From positions 1 to 64,000 of the forward strand of contig JAANAU010000005.1 of the NCBI GenBank assembly GCA_011089965.1: a stretch of 64,000 nt of DNA, given 5' to 3'. Numbering within the stretch: the first letter of the stretch is position 1; the number at the start of each line of letters is the position of its first letter. The stretch is from Magnetococcales bacterium (GTDB lineage Bacteria; Pseudomonadota; Magnetococcia; Magnetococcales; Magnetaquicoccaceae). The translations under genes and the position numbers were made by a program. The notes under the pieces were generated by a model. It did not search any database and was not told where the DNA came from. It saw only the letters and a list, made by a program, of their open reading frames with translations. This document shows positions 31,457 through 45,690 of the stretch, piece after piece.

Positions 31457-32185
31457 ATGCCCAGCCAGACACAATCCTTGCAGAAACTCTCCGTGGTGGT
31501 CCCCTGTTTCAACGAACGCCACACCTTGCCGCGCATTCTGGAGCGGATTCTCCAGGCCCCGACCTCGGGATTGGCCCTGGAGATCGTGCTGGTCGATGAC
31601 GGCTCCAGCGACGGCTCTCAAGCCATTGCCCGGGAGCTGGCCACCCGACACCCCCAAATCCGCTTTCTGGAACATGCCACCAACCAGGGCAAGGGAGCGG
31701 CCTTGCGTACCGGGTTGCAGGCAGCCACCGGCGATATCGTGCTGATTCAGGATGCCGACCTGGAATATGACCCCCTGGAGTATCCCAAACTGCTGAAACC
31801 GATTGTGGAGGGGAATGCGGATGTGGTGTATGGCTCCCGTTTTCGCGGCGGCGAAGAGGTGCGGGTGCTCTATTTCTGGCACATGATGGGCAACCGGATT
31901 CTGACATTCTGTTCCAACCTGCTGACCAATCTCACCTTGACCGACATGGAGACCTGTTACAAGGTGTTCCGCCGCCCGGTGATCGATCAGATCCGGATTC
32001 AGGAGAACCGGTTCGGGTTCGAGCCGGAGATCACGGCCAAGATCGCCCGCATCCGTCCGCCGATTCGCATCTTTGAAGTGCCCATCAGCTACTATGGCCG
32101 CTCCTACCAGGAGGGCAAGAAGATCCACTGGAAGGATGGGGTGCGCGCCTTGTACTGCATCGTCCGCTACAGTTGGTTTGCCTGA
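31457..32185 (+). CDS. Family 2 glycosyltransferase (dolichyl/polyprenyl-phosphate sugar synthase type)
   Basis: 242 residues. The GT-A fold shows [31 protein letters not shown] and the catalytic-metal motif QDADLEYDP. The [11 protein letters not shown] and [11 protein letters not shown] segments match the GT2 group that transfers a sugar from NDP-sugar to polyprenyl phosphate. No membrane segment is evident. It is immediately followed, with no spacer, by a methyltransferase gene, implying a shared role in glycan or lipid modification. Confidence 0.85.
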   Translation: MPSQTQSLQKLSVVVPCFNERHTLPRILERILQAPTSGLALEIVLVDDGSSDGSQAIARELATRHPQIRFLEHATNQGKGAALRTGLQAATGDIVLIQDADLEYDPLEYPKLLKPIVEGNADVVYGSRFRGGEEVRVLYFWHMMGNRILTFCSNLLTNLTLTDMETCYKVFRRPVIDQIRIQENRFGFEPEITAKIARIRPPIRIFEVPISYYGRSYQEGKKIHWKDGVRALYCIVRYSWFA

Positions 32186-32932
32186 ATGACCGCGCCTTTG
32201 ACCTCCATCCCGTTTCAGTATTCCGGCGAAGATCTGGAGGTGTTGGCAGCCATGCGCAACTACCGGGCCTGGATGCTCTCCTGGATGCGCCCCTTCATCC
32301 AGGGACGCACCCTGGAGATCGGTGCCGGATGTGGCAGCATCTCCCGGGAGATCCTCCCCTGGGCCGACCAATTGACCCTCCTGGAGCCGGATGCGGCGCT
32401 CTGCACCCGGTTGCATGACCGTTTCGCCCTGGATGCACCACGGGTGGCTGTCATCCAGGATCGGGCTGAAACCCATCTGCACGCCCGGAACTCCGAGGCA
32501 GTGGACTCCATCGTGTTGATCAATGTGCTGGAACACATTCCAGACGATCAACAGCTCTTGCATGACATCTCCCGGGTATTGACCGGCAACGGTCACCTGC
32601 TGCTGTTCGTGCCTGCCCTGCCCATCCTGTATGCCGCCATGGATGCCCATCTGGGCCACTGCCGACGTTATCTGCGCACCCCCCTGATCCAACAGGTCGA
32701 AGCTGCCGGTTTGCAGATCGTCCTGGCCCGTTATTTCGATCTGCCAGGCATCTTCTCCTGGCTGTTGCTGAAAGCCACCCGCAGTGTGGCTTTCAATCCC
32801 GCCATGGTCCGGATCTATGACCGCTGGATCGTGCCCCCGACCCGCTGGCTGGAACAGCGCATCACCCCTCCGGCAGGCAAGAATCTGCTGCTGGTGGCAC
32901 GCAAGTCACAGGCGTCCCCCTGGCCCCCATGA
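32186..32932 (+). CDS. Class I SAM-dependent methyltransferase
   Basis: 248 residues. The SAM-binding motif LEIGAGCGSISREIL, the acidic LLEPDAALC after strand 2, and SIVLINVLEHIPDDQ are typical of the Methyltransf_11/12 group. The substrate is unknown. It abuts the glycosyltransferase stop and is likely the second gene of that operon. Its last 71 bases overlap the 3' end of the oppositely oriented antiporter gene. Confidence 0.83.
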   Translation: MTAPLTSIPFQYSGEDLEVLAAMRNYRAWMLSWMRPFIQGRTLEIGAGCGSISREILPWADQLTLLEPDAALCTRLHDRFALDAPRVAVIQDRAETHLHARNSEAVDSIVLINVLEHIPDDQQLLHDISRVLTGNGHLLLFVPALPILYAAMDAHLGHCRRYLRTPLIQQVEAAGLQIVLARYFDLPGIFSWLLLKATRSVAFNPAMVRIYDRWIVPPTRWLEQRITPPAGKNLLLVARKSQASPWPP

Positions 32933-34121
32933 GCAGACGGCTCCGGCCATCCTGCTCCCCGGAGCGCAACAGGGCGATGCGGGTCATCACCGGTCCGATC
33001 AGCTCAAACACCACCACGCCGGAGATCACCACCGGCATCAGCAGATCGGTCAAATCCGGAAAACGCTGCCCGGCAATGAAGGTCATGCTCATGGCCACTC
33101 CGGCCTGGGGCAGCAGGGCTGCACCCAGCCAACGCCGGGCATGCGGACCAGCCCCGGCCAGCGTGGTCCCGATCCAGGCCCCACCAAGCTCACCCAACAG
33201 ACGACACCCCAGGTAGACCCCGCTGAACCAGCCGATATGTGACAAGGCATCGGGCTTGAGATTGGCTCCGGCCAGCAGAAAAAACAGAATCAAAAACGGC
33301 CACAAAAACCGCTCGATGATCAGAAACGGCTTGCGCGGACGGGAGGCATGATGGACCGTCACCATGCCCATGACCATCACCGCCAGAAAAAACGCGGTTT
33401 GCAACCGGGTGGCCAAGGCGCCACACAGAACCAACAAACCCAACATTCCGGCCAGCAGGGTGTCAGGCCGTTGGATATGATCGCTGAACAGGGCAGCCAT
33501 TCTGCCGAACACCACCCCGATCACCACAGCCCCGCCCAACTCCCACACCACCTCGATCACCCCATGGGGAACCGCCACCGGGTGAAACCAGGCCGCCACC
33601 GACAAGGCCACGGTAAACAGCACAAAAGCCAAAGAGTCGTTGGTGGCGATCACACCCAGCAGGATCCGGGTGAACGGACCTTCGGCACGCAACTCATGCA
33701 CCACATCGGTCGGAGCCACCGGATCCGTGGTCAGACCGATGGTGGCCAACAGGATGGCAGCAGAGACCGGCGCCCCGATCCACAACATGCCCAAAAACAT
33801 CAGACAACTGGAGAAGGTCAACAAGGTCAGAGAGATGGTCAGAACCATACGACCATGATGCTGCCAGAGCTGACGGGTGATCCGTCCGCCCAACAGAAAA
33901 CCCACCATGCACAAGGTGGCCTGGGCCACAACCACCAGCCACCCCTGCTGCCCGGTTGAGACCAGACCGGTCACGGTGGGTCCAAGCAGCATGCCGGTCA
34001 GCAACAACAGGGTCACGCGGGGCAACAAGATCCGCCGCGCCAATGCATCCGCCCCAAAACCGATCAGGAACAGGGCACCGAGCGTCAACAGCACGCTGCT
34101 GTTACCCATCGGCGCCCCCAT
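32862..34121 (-). CDS. Cation/proton antiporter (Na+/H+ exchanger domain)
   Basis: 419 residues from ATG 34121 (GAGGCGGG upstream); ATG 34109 also fits. About 11-13 hydrophobic helices span the protein. The sequence LTTDPVAPTDVVHEL is the conserved Asp-containing helix of monovalent cation:proton antiporters, and ATNDSLAFVLF is the second Asp region. The hydrophilic C-terminal tail is short, with no TrkA domain. The ion is not predictable. The 3' end overlaps the methyltransferase gene tail-to-tail by 71 bases. Confidence 0.85.
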   Translation of the reverse strand: MGAPMGNSSVLLTLGALFLIGFGADALARRILLPRVTLLLLTGMLLGPTVTGLVSTGQQGWLVVVAQATLCMVGFLLGGRITRQLWQHHGRMVLTISLTLLTFSSCLMFLGMLWIGAPVSAAILLATIGLTTDPVAPTDVVHELRAEGPFTRILLGVIATNDSLAFVLFTVALSVAAWFHPVAVPHGVIEVVWELGGAVVIGVVFGRMAALFSDHIQRPDTLLAGMLGLLVLCGALATRLQTAFFLAVMVMGMVTVHHASRPRKPFLIIERFLWPFLILFFLLAGANLKPDALSHIGWFSGVYLGCRLLGELGGAWIGTTLAGAGPHARRWLGAALLPQAGVAMSMTFIAGQRFPDLTDLLMPVVISGVVVFELIGPVMTRIALLRSGEQDGRSRLLMGARGTPVTCVPPAADSCLPEG

Positions 34122-34154
34122 CCCGCCTCACGCGATGCATCCAGACATGACGGA

Positions 34155-39199
<5,045 letters not shown>

Positions 39200-39302
39200 A
39201 CTCATCCAGGCCTTGCTTTCCAACCCGAAATCTGCGATGATTGCGGATTGGATTCGTTTATCGCAACTTCAACCTGCTGCGCCATTTCCCAGGAGAGCAT
39301 AC

Positions 39303-39602
39303 GTGACAAGAAAATTGACTCTGGGTGGGAAAGCCCCACAAATCGGTTACCGGGTCTCCCACTCCCACGTGAGAACCAAACACGCCTGGTTGCCCAACAT
39401 CCAAAAACGTGCTCTGTTCAGCCAGGCCCTGAACCAAAGCTTCAGCATGAGCCTGACCACGGAAACGATCCGCTCCGTGGACAAGGCCGGCGGATTGGAC
39501 AACTTCCTGATTCAAACCGCTACCGAAAGCCTCAACGAACCCATGCGCCGCCTGCAAGCCCGCATCCGCGCCCAGGTCGCATCCAGCCCGAATCCGGCCT
39601 GA
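39303..39602 (+). CDS. rpmB: 50S ribosomal protein L28
   Basis: 99 residues from a GTG start with AGGAGA six bases upstream. TRKLTLGGKAPQIGYRVSHS, HAWLPNIQ and RSVDKAGGLDNFL follow the L28 pattern. The length of about 97-100 residues and the GGLDNFL end are the alphaproteobacterial style. The zinc-binding cysteines found in some L28 proteins are absent. A strong terminator follows. Confidence 0.93.
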   Translation: MTRKLTLGGKAPQIGYRVSHSHVRTKHAWLPNIQKRALFSQALNQSFSMSLTTETIRSVDKAGGLDNFLIQTATESLNEPMRRLQARIRAQVASSPNPA

Positions 39603-39623
39603 TTGCATCCGCCTGATCTTCTG

Positions 39624-39680
39624 AAAGCGGGAACAATCAACACGGTCTGCCCACGGCAACGGTGTTTTGTTCCCGCTTTT
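39624..39680 (+). terminator. Rho-independent terminator of rpmB
   Basis: A 13-bp perfect stem, AAAGCGGGAACAA (39624-39636) with TTGTTCCCGCTTT (39667-39679), flanked by A and T. The 30-base loop contains a smaller CCCACGGC-type structure. Confidence 0.8.
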
Positions 39681-39821
39681 GCATGAATTGCCACAACCAC
39701 ACCGATTTACCGCTTGAACTCCCCCTGCCCCTGCGCTACGATTCAACCTGATTTCAAGTAAAAGTGCGGCAACCTCCCACCGGGATTGCCTGCCACACGA
39801 CATCACTCCCCATCCCTCAGT

Positions 39822-40012
39822 AGCGGTTTGGTGATTCTTAACAGGATCAGTATTAAATTTTTAATTTTTTTAATAAAAATATTAATAGATTTTTTTATAC
39901 ATTGAAACATTCAAACATTAAAATCCTGGGGGATGAATCCCCCAGACCCCCTCTTTTCTTTCAATAATTGGATACTCATAACTCGGCTCAGGAATCACCA
40001 AACAGCCTCTCA
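39822..40012 (+). repeat. Family 1 repeat lacking the left hairpins, copy 4
   Basis: The left tip GCGGTTTGGTGATTCTTAAC leads straight into the AT-rich core. The hairpin CTGGGGGATGAATCCCCCAG is near 39927-39946, then a C-rich strip and the right inverted tip GAATCACCAAACAGCCTCT, ending at 40010 just before the AAGGA ribosome site of the SulP gene. It is the only copy placed directly 5' of a gene. Confidence 0.75.
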
Positions 40013-40024
40013 AGGACACCCGTG

Positions 40025-42241
40025 ATGAAACCTTCCTACTCGATTGCCGGAGACATCTGGGGGGGGGCTGCCGCCATGCTGGTGGCCCTGCCTTCTGCCA
40101 TTGCCTATGGTGTGGTCAGCTTCACCCCTTTGGGAGGGAGCTATCTCGGGGTGGGCGCCATGGCCGGAGTGATCGGAACCGTGGTACTCGGTTTGATCGC
40201 CCCGGCCATTGGTGGCGCTCCCCGCGTCATCACCGCTCCCTGTGCCCCGGCAGCCGCAGTTCTGTCCGCTCTCACCGCAGAACTGCTCGCCCATACTCAA
40301 GGTTCCTCTCCGACAACCCCGGAACAGGTGTTGCTGTTGTTGGCCATTGTGGGACTGCTCTCCGGGATCCTCCAACTGCTCTTTGGTCTGTTGGGCGGAG
40401 GCAAGGTGATCAAGTTCATCCCCTATCCTGTGGTCTCGGGTTATTTGAGCGGAGTTGGAACCTTGATCTTTCTGAGCCAGGTTCCGAAACTGTTCGGTCT
40501 TCCAAAAGGCACACCGGTCATGCAGGGGTTGCTTGATCCCGCCCTGTGGCAGTGGACCGGGATCATTGTGGGAATCGTCACCATCATCGGCATGCTTCAA
40601 GCCCCGCGACTGACCAAAATCATCCCGGCACCGATCATCGGATTATTGGCAGGCATGGCCACCTATTTTCTCATCGGCCTGGGACGACCGGAACTCTATC
40701 AACTGACAGGCAACAAACTGCTCATCGGTGCCATCCAGGTCGATTTTGCCGCCATGCAACAAGGGATGCACGAACGCTGGATCGCTTTGGGCAACATGGG
40801 ATGGCAGGAGTTTGCCGCCATTCTGGTGCCTGCCATCACCTTGTCCGTTTTACTCTCCATTGATACATTGAAAACCTGTGTGGTCGTTGATGCCTTGACC
40901 CGCTCCCGGCATGACTCCAATCGCACTTTGATCGGTCAGGGAGTGGGCAACATCTGTACATCGATTGTCGGCGGCATGCCTGGTGCCGGCACCATGGGTG
41001 CCACGCTGGTCAGCATCAACAGTGGTGGCCAGACCCGGCTCTCCGGGTTCCTGGAGGGGGTTTTCTCCCTGATCGTGTTGCTGCTGTTTGCCAGTCTGAT
41101 CGGGTGGGTGCCCATTGCCGCTCTGGCTGGCATTCTGATGGTCGTGGCTTATCGGATGTTTGACTGGCACAGTTTCACCATGCTCAAACAAAAGGCCACG
41201 ATGTTGGATTTCTTCGTGATCACGGCGGTCGTGGTGGTTGCGGTTGCTTTCAACCTGATTGCCGCAGCCGGTGCCGGCATTGGTTTTGCCGTGATCCTGT
41301 TCTTGCGGGATCAGGTGCGCACCTCTGTGGTGCGGCGGCGGCGTCATGGCGACCGGATTTCGTCCAAGCGGATCCGTCTTCTGGAAGAAAAAGAGATCCT
41401 GGCCACCAATGGGCAGATGACCACCATTGTCGAGTTGCAGGGCAATCTCTTTTTCGGGACCACGGATCAGCTTTTTACCAGTCTGGAAGCGGACATCAAG
41501 AGCTGTCGTTTTCTGATTCTGGACATGCGGCATGTGCAATCCGTTGATTTCACCGGCATCCGCATGTTGACTCAGATCGGCGCCATGTTGCAGGAGCGGG
41601 AAGCGGTTTTGATTTTCAGCGAGTTGCCGATTTCCCTGCCGACCGGGGGGGATCTGGGGAGTTATTTTGAGCAGACCGGTCTGCTCAGTCACAGCGACAA
41701 CATACGACTGTTCCCGGAGCTGGATGCCGCTTTGGAGTGGGTCGAGGATCGTTTGATCGAAGAGCACCGCAAACTCAAGGCAGGCGAGGAACGGATGCTG
41801 AATCTGCCGGACATTCCGCTGGTGCGCGGGTTGCTGGATGAGGAGAGCACGGCCATTCTCATCTCTTTCATGGAAGAACGGAGCCTGATCACAGGAGACA
41901 AGGTGTTCAGTCGGGGGGATGAGGGGGACGAAATCTTTCTCATCCGGCGCGGTCAGGTGCGCATGATATTACCTTTGCAAGGGGGCAAAAGTTTGACCCT
42001 GGCCATTTTTGGTCGTGGTCATTTCTTCGGGGACATGGCCTTTCTGGATCGCGGTCATCGCTCTTCGGATGCCGTGGTGGATGTCCCGACCGATCTGTAT
42101 ATCATCTCGCGCAAGCGGTTCGATGAGTTGGCCAAGAATCACCCGGTTCTGGGATATCATTTCTTCAGTCGGCTGGCACGCGCTCTGTCTCATCGGTTGC
42201 GTTACACCAATGCCGAGTTGTTGGCCTTGAAAGAAATGTAA
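40025..42241 (+). CDS. SulP-family anion transporter with STAS and cyclic-nucleotide-binding domains
   Basis: 738 residues from ATG 40025 with AAGGA upstream; the frame also opens further upstream inside a repeat, which I reject. Residues about 5-430 form the SulP membrane domain (GVVSFTPLGG, APCAPAAAVLSA, PIPYPVVSGYLSG-like segment, GMPGAGTMGATLV). A STAS domain lies at about 480-590 (VVELQGNLFFGT-like strand, LDMRHVQSVDFTGI). A cNMP-binding domain is at about 600-730 (SRGDEGDEIFLIRRGQV, GRGHFFGDMAFLDRGHRSSD). The transported anion (sulfate, bicarbonate or other) cannot be assigned. The cNMP domain implies gating or regulation by a nucleotide, but its phosphate-binding motif is not canonical. 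The TAA stop touches a repeat. Confidence 0.85.
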   Translation: MKPSYSIAGDIWGGAAAMLVALPSAIAYGVVSFTPLGGSYLGVGAMAGVIGTVVLGLIAPAIGGAPRVITAPCAPAAAVLSALTAELLAHTQGSSPTTPEQVLLLLAIVGLLSGILQLLFGLLGGGKVIKFIPYPVVSGYLSGVGTLIFLSQVPKLFGLPKGTPVMQGLLDPALWQWTGIIVGIVTIIGMLQAPRLTKIIPAPIIGLLAGMATYFLIGLGRPELYQLTGNKLLIGAIQVDFAAMQQGMHERWIALGNMGWQEFAAILVPAITLSVLLSIDTLKTCVVVDALTRSRHDSNRTLIGQGVGNICTSIVGGMPGAGTMGATLVSINSGGQTRLSGFLEGVFSLIVLLLFASLIGWVPIAALAGILMVVAYRMFDWHSFTMLKQKATMLDFFVITAVVVVAVAFNLIAAAGAGIGFAVILFLRDQVRTSVVRRRRHGDRISSKRIRLLEEKEILATNGQMTTIVELQGNLFFGTTDQLFTSLEADIKSCRFLILDMRHVQSVDFTGIRMLTQIGAMLQEREAVLIFSELPISLPTGGDLGSYFEQTGLLSHSDNIRLFPELDAALEWVEDRLIEEHRKLKAGEERMLNLPDIPLVRGLLDEESTAILISFMEERSLITGDKVFSRGDEGDEIFLIRRGQVRMILPLQGGKSLTLAIFGRGHFFGDMAFLDRGHRSSDAVVDVPTDLYIISRKRFDELAKNHPVLGYHFFSRLARALSHRLRYTNAELLALKEM

Positions 42242-42536
42242 AAGGCTGTTTGGCAATTCTTGTATGATCAATAGAGAGTCAAAATACACCATCATCCGCA
42301 TCAGGGGTCCAGGGGGGTTACCCCCCTGGTGGGGTCCAGGGGTGAAACCCCTGGGACTTTAATCCTTTCAATCCTTTCAATCCTTTCAATCCTTTAAACA
42401 GAAATATTAATAAATTATTTTTTTTAAACATCAAAAAATCAAAACATTAAAACCCTGGGGGATGAATCCCCCAGACCCCCTCTTTTCTTTCAATCATTGG
42501 ATATGCATACCCGACTCAGGAATCACCACACATTCT
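42239..42536 (+). repeat. Family 1 repeat, full copy 5
   Basis: The left tip TAAAAGGCTGTTTGGCAATTC includes the stop of the SulP gene. Hairpins are CCAGGGGGGTTACCCCCCTGG-like near 42309-42329 and CCAGGGGTGAAACCCCTGG near 42336-42354. Then come three 9-base TTTCAATCC units, the AT-rich core, and CTGGGGGAT..ATCCCCCAG near 42455-42474. The right tip is decayed (GGAATCACCACACATTC). It lies between convergent genes. Confidence 0.8.
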
Positions 42537-42538
42537 AG

Positions 42539-42762
42539 CATCAGGGGTCCAGGGGGGTTACCCCCCTGGTGGGGTCCAGGGGTGAAACCCCTGGGACTTT
42601 AATCCTTTCAATCCTTTAAACAGAAATATTAATAAATTATTTTTTAAACATCAAAAAATCAAAACATTAAAACCCTGGGGGATGAATCCCCCAGACCCCC
42701 TCTTTTCTTTCAATCATTGGATATGCATACCCGACTCAGGAATCACCACACATTCCATCAAC
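42539..42762 (+). repeat. Family 1 repeat, tandem partial copy 6
   Basis: A near-identical direct repeat of 42299-42536, offset by 240 bases and 20 bases shorter, mostly because it has one TTTCAATCC unit instead of three. The left tip is absent, so this is a secondary duplication, not an independent insertion. Confidence 0.8.
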
Positions 42763-42823
42763 AGCGCACCCAACAAACCGTTGCAAACGATGCCTTTGAG
42801 GCAGATGGAAAGATTGCCAAAAC

Positions 42824-42852
42824 TCCATATCCCAAAATGGTTGCGGTTTGAC
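42824..42852 (+). repeat. Family 2 repeat, end fragment
   Basis: CATATCCCAAAATGGTTGCGGTTTGA resembles the family 2 right end (CATTCCAAAATGGTTTTGGTTTAAA) and lies against the 3' end of the TMTC-like gene. Confidence 0.5.
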
Positions 42853-42853
42853 A

Positions 42854-44437
42854 TCACAAACACGCAGATGGCAACTCTTGCTCTCTCCTCAAACTTTGCA
42901 GGACCATGCGCAGATTGTGACACGCCTCCCGGTTGACAGGATTGACGCGGACAGCGATGACATAGGCATTGGCAGCCTCGTGCGGACGACGCAATATCCA
43001 TAAATTGTTGCCAACTCCCACCCAGGCCGAAGAGCGACGCGGATCCAACCCGGTCACCTGCCTGAACAGACTCAAACTTTCAGAAGAATGACCGGCCTGC
43101 CCGAGCAACAGGGCAAGAGGCTCCAGGTACTCTGCACGCTCTTTGCCTGTGGCCCGCTCCACTGCCGCACGATACAGCAAGACTGCCTCATCGGTCTGAC
43201 CGCTCCTGACCCGGTACTGAGCCAAACCTGCATATCCAGCGGCATGTCCGGGATGCCAGGCAATGATCCGACCGTAGACCTGACCATCATCATGCCAACC
43301 CTGATTGGCCAGCAACGTTCCACCCAAAGACAACAGCGCCACCCCTGTCAACCAGATGGCAGATACCCCCCGAAACCAGGGACGATCCAACCACCAGGCC
43401 ACAACCAATACCAGCCCCATCGAAGGGATATACAAAGCACGCAAAGCCAGCATCGACGTGGGATTGAACGATGCTGCCAGCAACGGAGCCAGAGTTGTGA
43501 CAATCCATACCAAACCCAGCAACGGCAAACGCGGCACTGGACGGATCTTCCAAAGGGGATACAACAGCCCAAGCCCAAGCAACCCGGTGCCCAACCATGA
43601 TTCCCAATGATTCAACCCGCTCCCGGGCGTGACCAGATAAAGCGGCTGAGGCCAGGGCCATAACAGATGACGCAGATACTCCACACCAAAACCGACCATC
43701 CGCCACCACGCCGACGGATCGCTCCAGATCAGAGGCAACCCTGTGTCCAGAACCAGCCAACGAACCACAAAATAACCAGCCAAAACCACAAAATAAGGAA
43801 CAGTCGCCCAGACCAGAAATCTTCCCCGCAGCAGACGATCATAAAGCAGCATGAAAAACGGAAAAACCACCAACTCCAAGGTCAACAACCCCGCCAGATA
43901 GGCCAATACAGCCAAAAAACCTGCCCACACTCTCCCGGTACGCACAAACCTCTCATGGAGCAACAAAGCACCCACTGCAAACAACGCTGCCTGGGTATGA
44001 AGAGCACCGGATATCCAGGCCACAGCCTCGGCATGCACCGGATGGAGCGCAAACAAGGCCACAGACCACCCGGCAATCCGCGCATCACCACCAGGCAGCA
44101 GAAGTTGTAGCCACAACAATAACAAAAGGCATACCGCAAGATGTTGAACCACCGACACCAGATGCAACGCCTCTGGACCCTGGCGCCCAAGTCGATACTT
44201 GACCCAGACAGCCACAATATTCAAAGGTCGATAGTTGACCTCCGCTCCCCCGTCCGGAAGATTGCTGAAAGCCCAGATCCCGCGCGTGAAAAAATCCACC
44301 AGCCGGACCGGACGTTCCATGGCAGGATTGTCCACGAAAAAGGCGCGATCATCCAGCACATATTCGCCGTTCAAAGTGTTCAGATTGGCCAATATGGCGC
44401 ATATGGCTACAAGGAGGATCGCTCTGGGCAAGGACAT
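42854..44437 (-). CDS. TMTC-like polytopic membrane protein with C-terminal TPRs
   Basis: 527 residues. The N-terminus has a membrane helix followed by LNTLNGEYVLDDRAFFVDNP, resembling the Asp-rich first loop of GT-C glycosyltransferases and TMTC proteins. About 9-10 helices follow, with WSVALFALHPVHAEAVAWIS as the typical TMTC/DUF1736-region sequence. The last ~130 residues are TPR-like (GQTDEAVLLYRAAVERATG, RPHEAANAYVIAVRVNP). Eukaryotic TMTCs are O-mannosyltransferases; bacterial homologues are uncharacterised, so only a putative lipid-linked-sugar glycosyltransferase role can be offered. It starts 31 bases after apgM and is probably the last gene of the mdh-apgM transcript. Confidence 0.75.
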   Translation of the reverse strand: MSLPRAILLVAICAILANLNTLNGEYVLDDRAFFVDNPAMERPVRLVDFFTRGIWAFSNLPDGGAEVNYRPLNIVAVWVKYRLGRQGPEALHLVSVVQHLAVCLLLLLWLQLLLPGGDARIAGWSVALFALHPVHAEAVAWISGALHTQAALFAVGALLLHERFVRTGRVWAGFLAVLAYLAGLLTLELVVFPFFMLLYDRLLRGRFLVWATVPYFVVLAGYFVVRWLVLDTGLPLIWSDPSAWWRMVGFGVEYLRHLLWPWPQPLYLVTPGSGLNHWESWLGTGLLGLGLLYPLWKIRPVPRLPLLGLVWIVTTLAPLLAASFNPTSMLALRALYIPSMGLVLVVAWWLDRPWFRGVSAIWLTGVALLSLGGTLLANQGWHDDGQVYGRIIAWHPGHAAGYAGLAQYRVRSGQTDEAVLLYRAAVERATGKERAEYLEPLALLLGQAGHSSESLSLFRQVTGLDPRRSSAWVGVGNNLWILRRPHEAANAYVIAVRVNPVNREACHNLRMVLQSLRREQELPSACL

Positions 44438-44468
44438 GGATACGGTTCAGCCACTTTTCTGTCCCTGG

Positions 44469-45665
44469 TCACAAACCATGATGCAGAAAATAAGGCATCA
44501 GCTCCGTACCCGGCGCAAAGGTCAAAGAGGCGGTCTGCAACAGCCGCTCATCGTACGCCGTATTGTGATCCGAAACAATGCCATGACCATACAAGGCAAA
44601 GGGCACCGGACCCGGATCATGCGTCTTGGTGATCAAAGGGGTGGGATGATCCGGCAATGCCAACGCCCGAAACGGCCCGCGCGCAGCCAAAGCCTCCAAG
44701 ACCGGCCCCACCAGACGTGCATCAAAATCAGTAATGGCCTGCAATTTGTAATCAAGACGTCCGGCATGACCCGCCTCGTCCGGCGACTCCACATGCACAA
44801 ACATCAGATCCCGCTGCTCCAACCCCTCCAGACAGGCCCGCGCCTTGCCCTCATAATCGGTATCGATCCAACCCGTGGCACCCGGCACATGCAACACATC
44901 AAACCCAATATGCGCTGCAATCCCCCGCATCAGATCCACTGCCGAAATGATCCCCCCGGTCTTGCCAAACCGCTCCGTGAAACGCGGCAAAGCCGGCTTC
45001 CGCCCATGCCCCCATAACCAGATGGAGTTGGCAGGCCGTTTGCCATTGGCCACCCGCGCCCGATTGACCGGATGATCGGCCAGAAAAGCCCACGAAGCCC
45101 GCATCAAGGCCGCTATCGGCTCGGCATCCGGTCCCTCTGGCATGGCCCCGACAATGGGACGATCCGTGATGTCATGGGGAGGACGGCTGTTGAGCCGCTC
45201 CCCCCCACCCTTCCACACCAACAAATGACGATAACTGACCCCGGGATAAAAACGAAATTCGTCGGTGGCCAGCCGCTCATTGAGAGTCTCGATGATCTGC
45301 GCTGCCTCGGCAGAAGAGATGTGCTCGGCAGAAAAATCCTCCATGACGGAGAAATCACTCCCGAGCGTCACCAGATTGCACCGAAAGGCAATGTCATCCG
45401 GCCCCAGATTCACCCCCATGGCCGCAGCCTCCAAAGGACTGCGCCCGGTATAGCTCTGGGTCACGTCATATCCGAGCACCCCGAGATTGGCCACATCACT
45501 GCCCGGATAAAATCCATCCGGCGTGTTGAGTGTCCACCCACCCACACCCTCACGGACCATGCGATCCAGATTGGTGGTGCGCGCAGCCATCAAAGGGGTC
45601 CGGCCATCCAGGGCATCCACAGGACGATCACTCATCCCGTCTCCCAAGAAGATGACGTATTTCAT
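44469..45665 (-). CDS. apgM: Archaeal-type 2,3-bisphosphoglycerate-independent phosphoglycerate mutase
   Basis: 398 residues from ATG 45665 with GGGAG upstream; the longer frame is rejected because the protein begins MKYVIFLGDGMSDRP, as in ApgM. Metal-binding and catalytic sequences include DGMSDR, PGSDVANLGVLGYD with the likely phospho-Ser, and the late HVESPDEAGHAG and LPDHPTPL segments. It interconverts 3- and 2-phosphoglycerate in glycolysis. It lies 25 bases downstream of mdh. Confidence 0.9.
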   Translation of the reverse strand: MKYVIFLGDGMSDRPVDALDGRTPLMAARTTNLDRMVREGVGGWTLNTPDGFYPGSDVANLGVLGYDVTQSYTGRSPLEAAAMGVNLGPDDIAFRCNLVTLGSDFSVMEDFSAEHISSAEAAQIIETLNERLATDEFRFYPGVSYRHLLVWKGGGERLNSRPPHDITDRPIVGAMPEGPDAEPIAALMRASWAFLADHPVNRARVANGKRPANSIWLWGHGRKPALPRFTERFGKTGGIISAVDLMRGIAAHIGFDVLHVPGATGWIDTDYEGKARACLEGLEQRDLMFVHVESPDEAGHAGRLDYKLQAITDFDARLVGPVLEALAARGPFRALALPDHPTPLITKTHDPGPVPFALYGHGIVSDHNTAYDERLLQTASLTFAPGTELMPYFLHHGL

Positions 45666-45690
45666 GTGAGACTCCCGATTCCGTCCGTGA

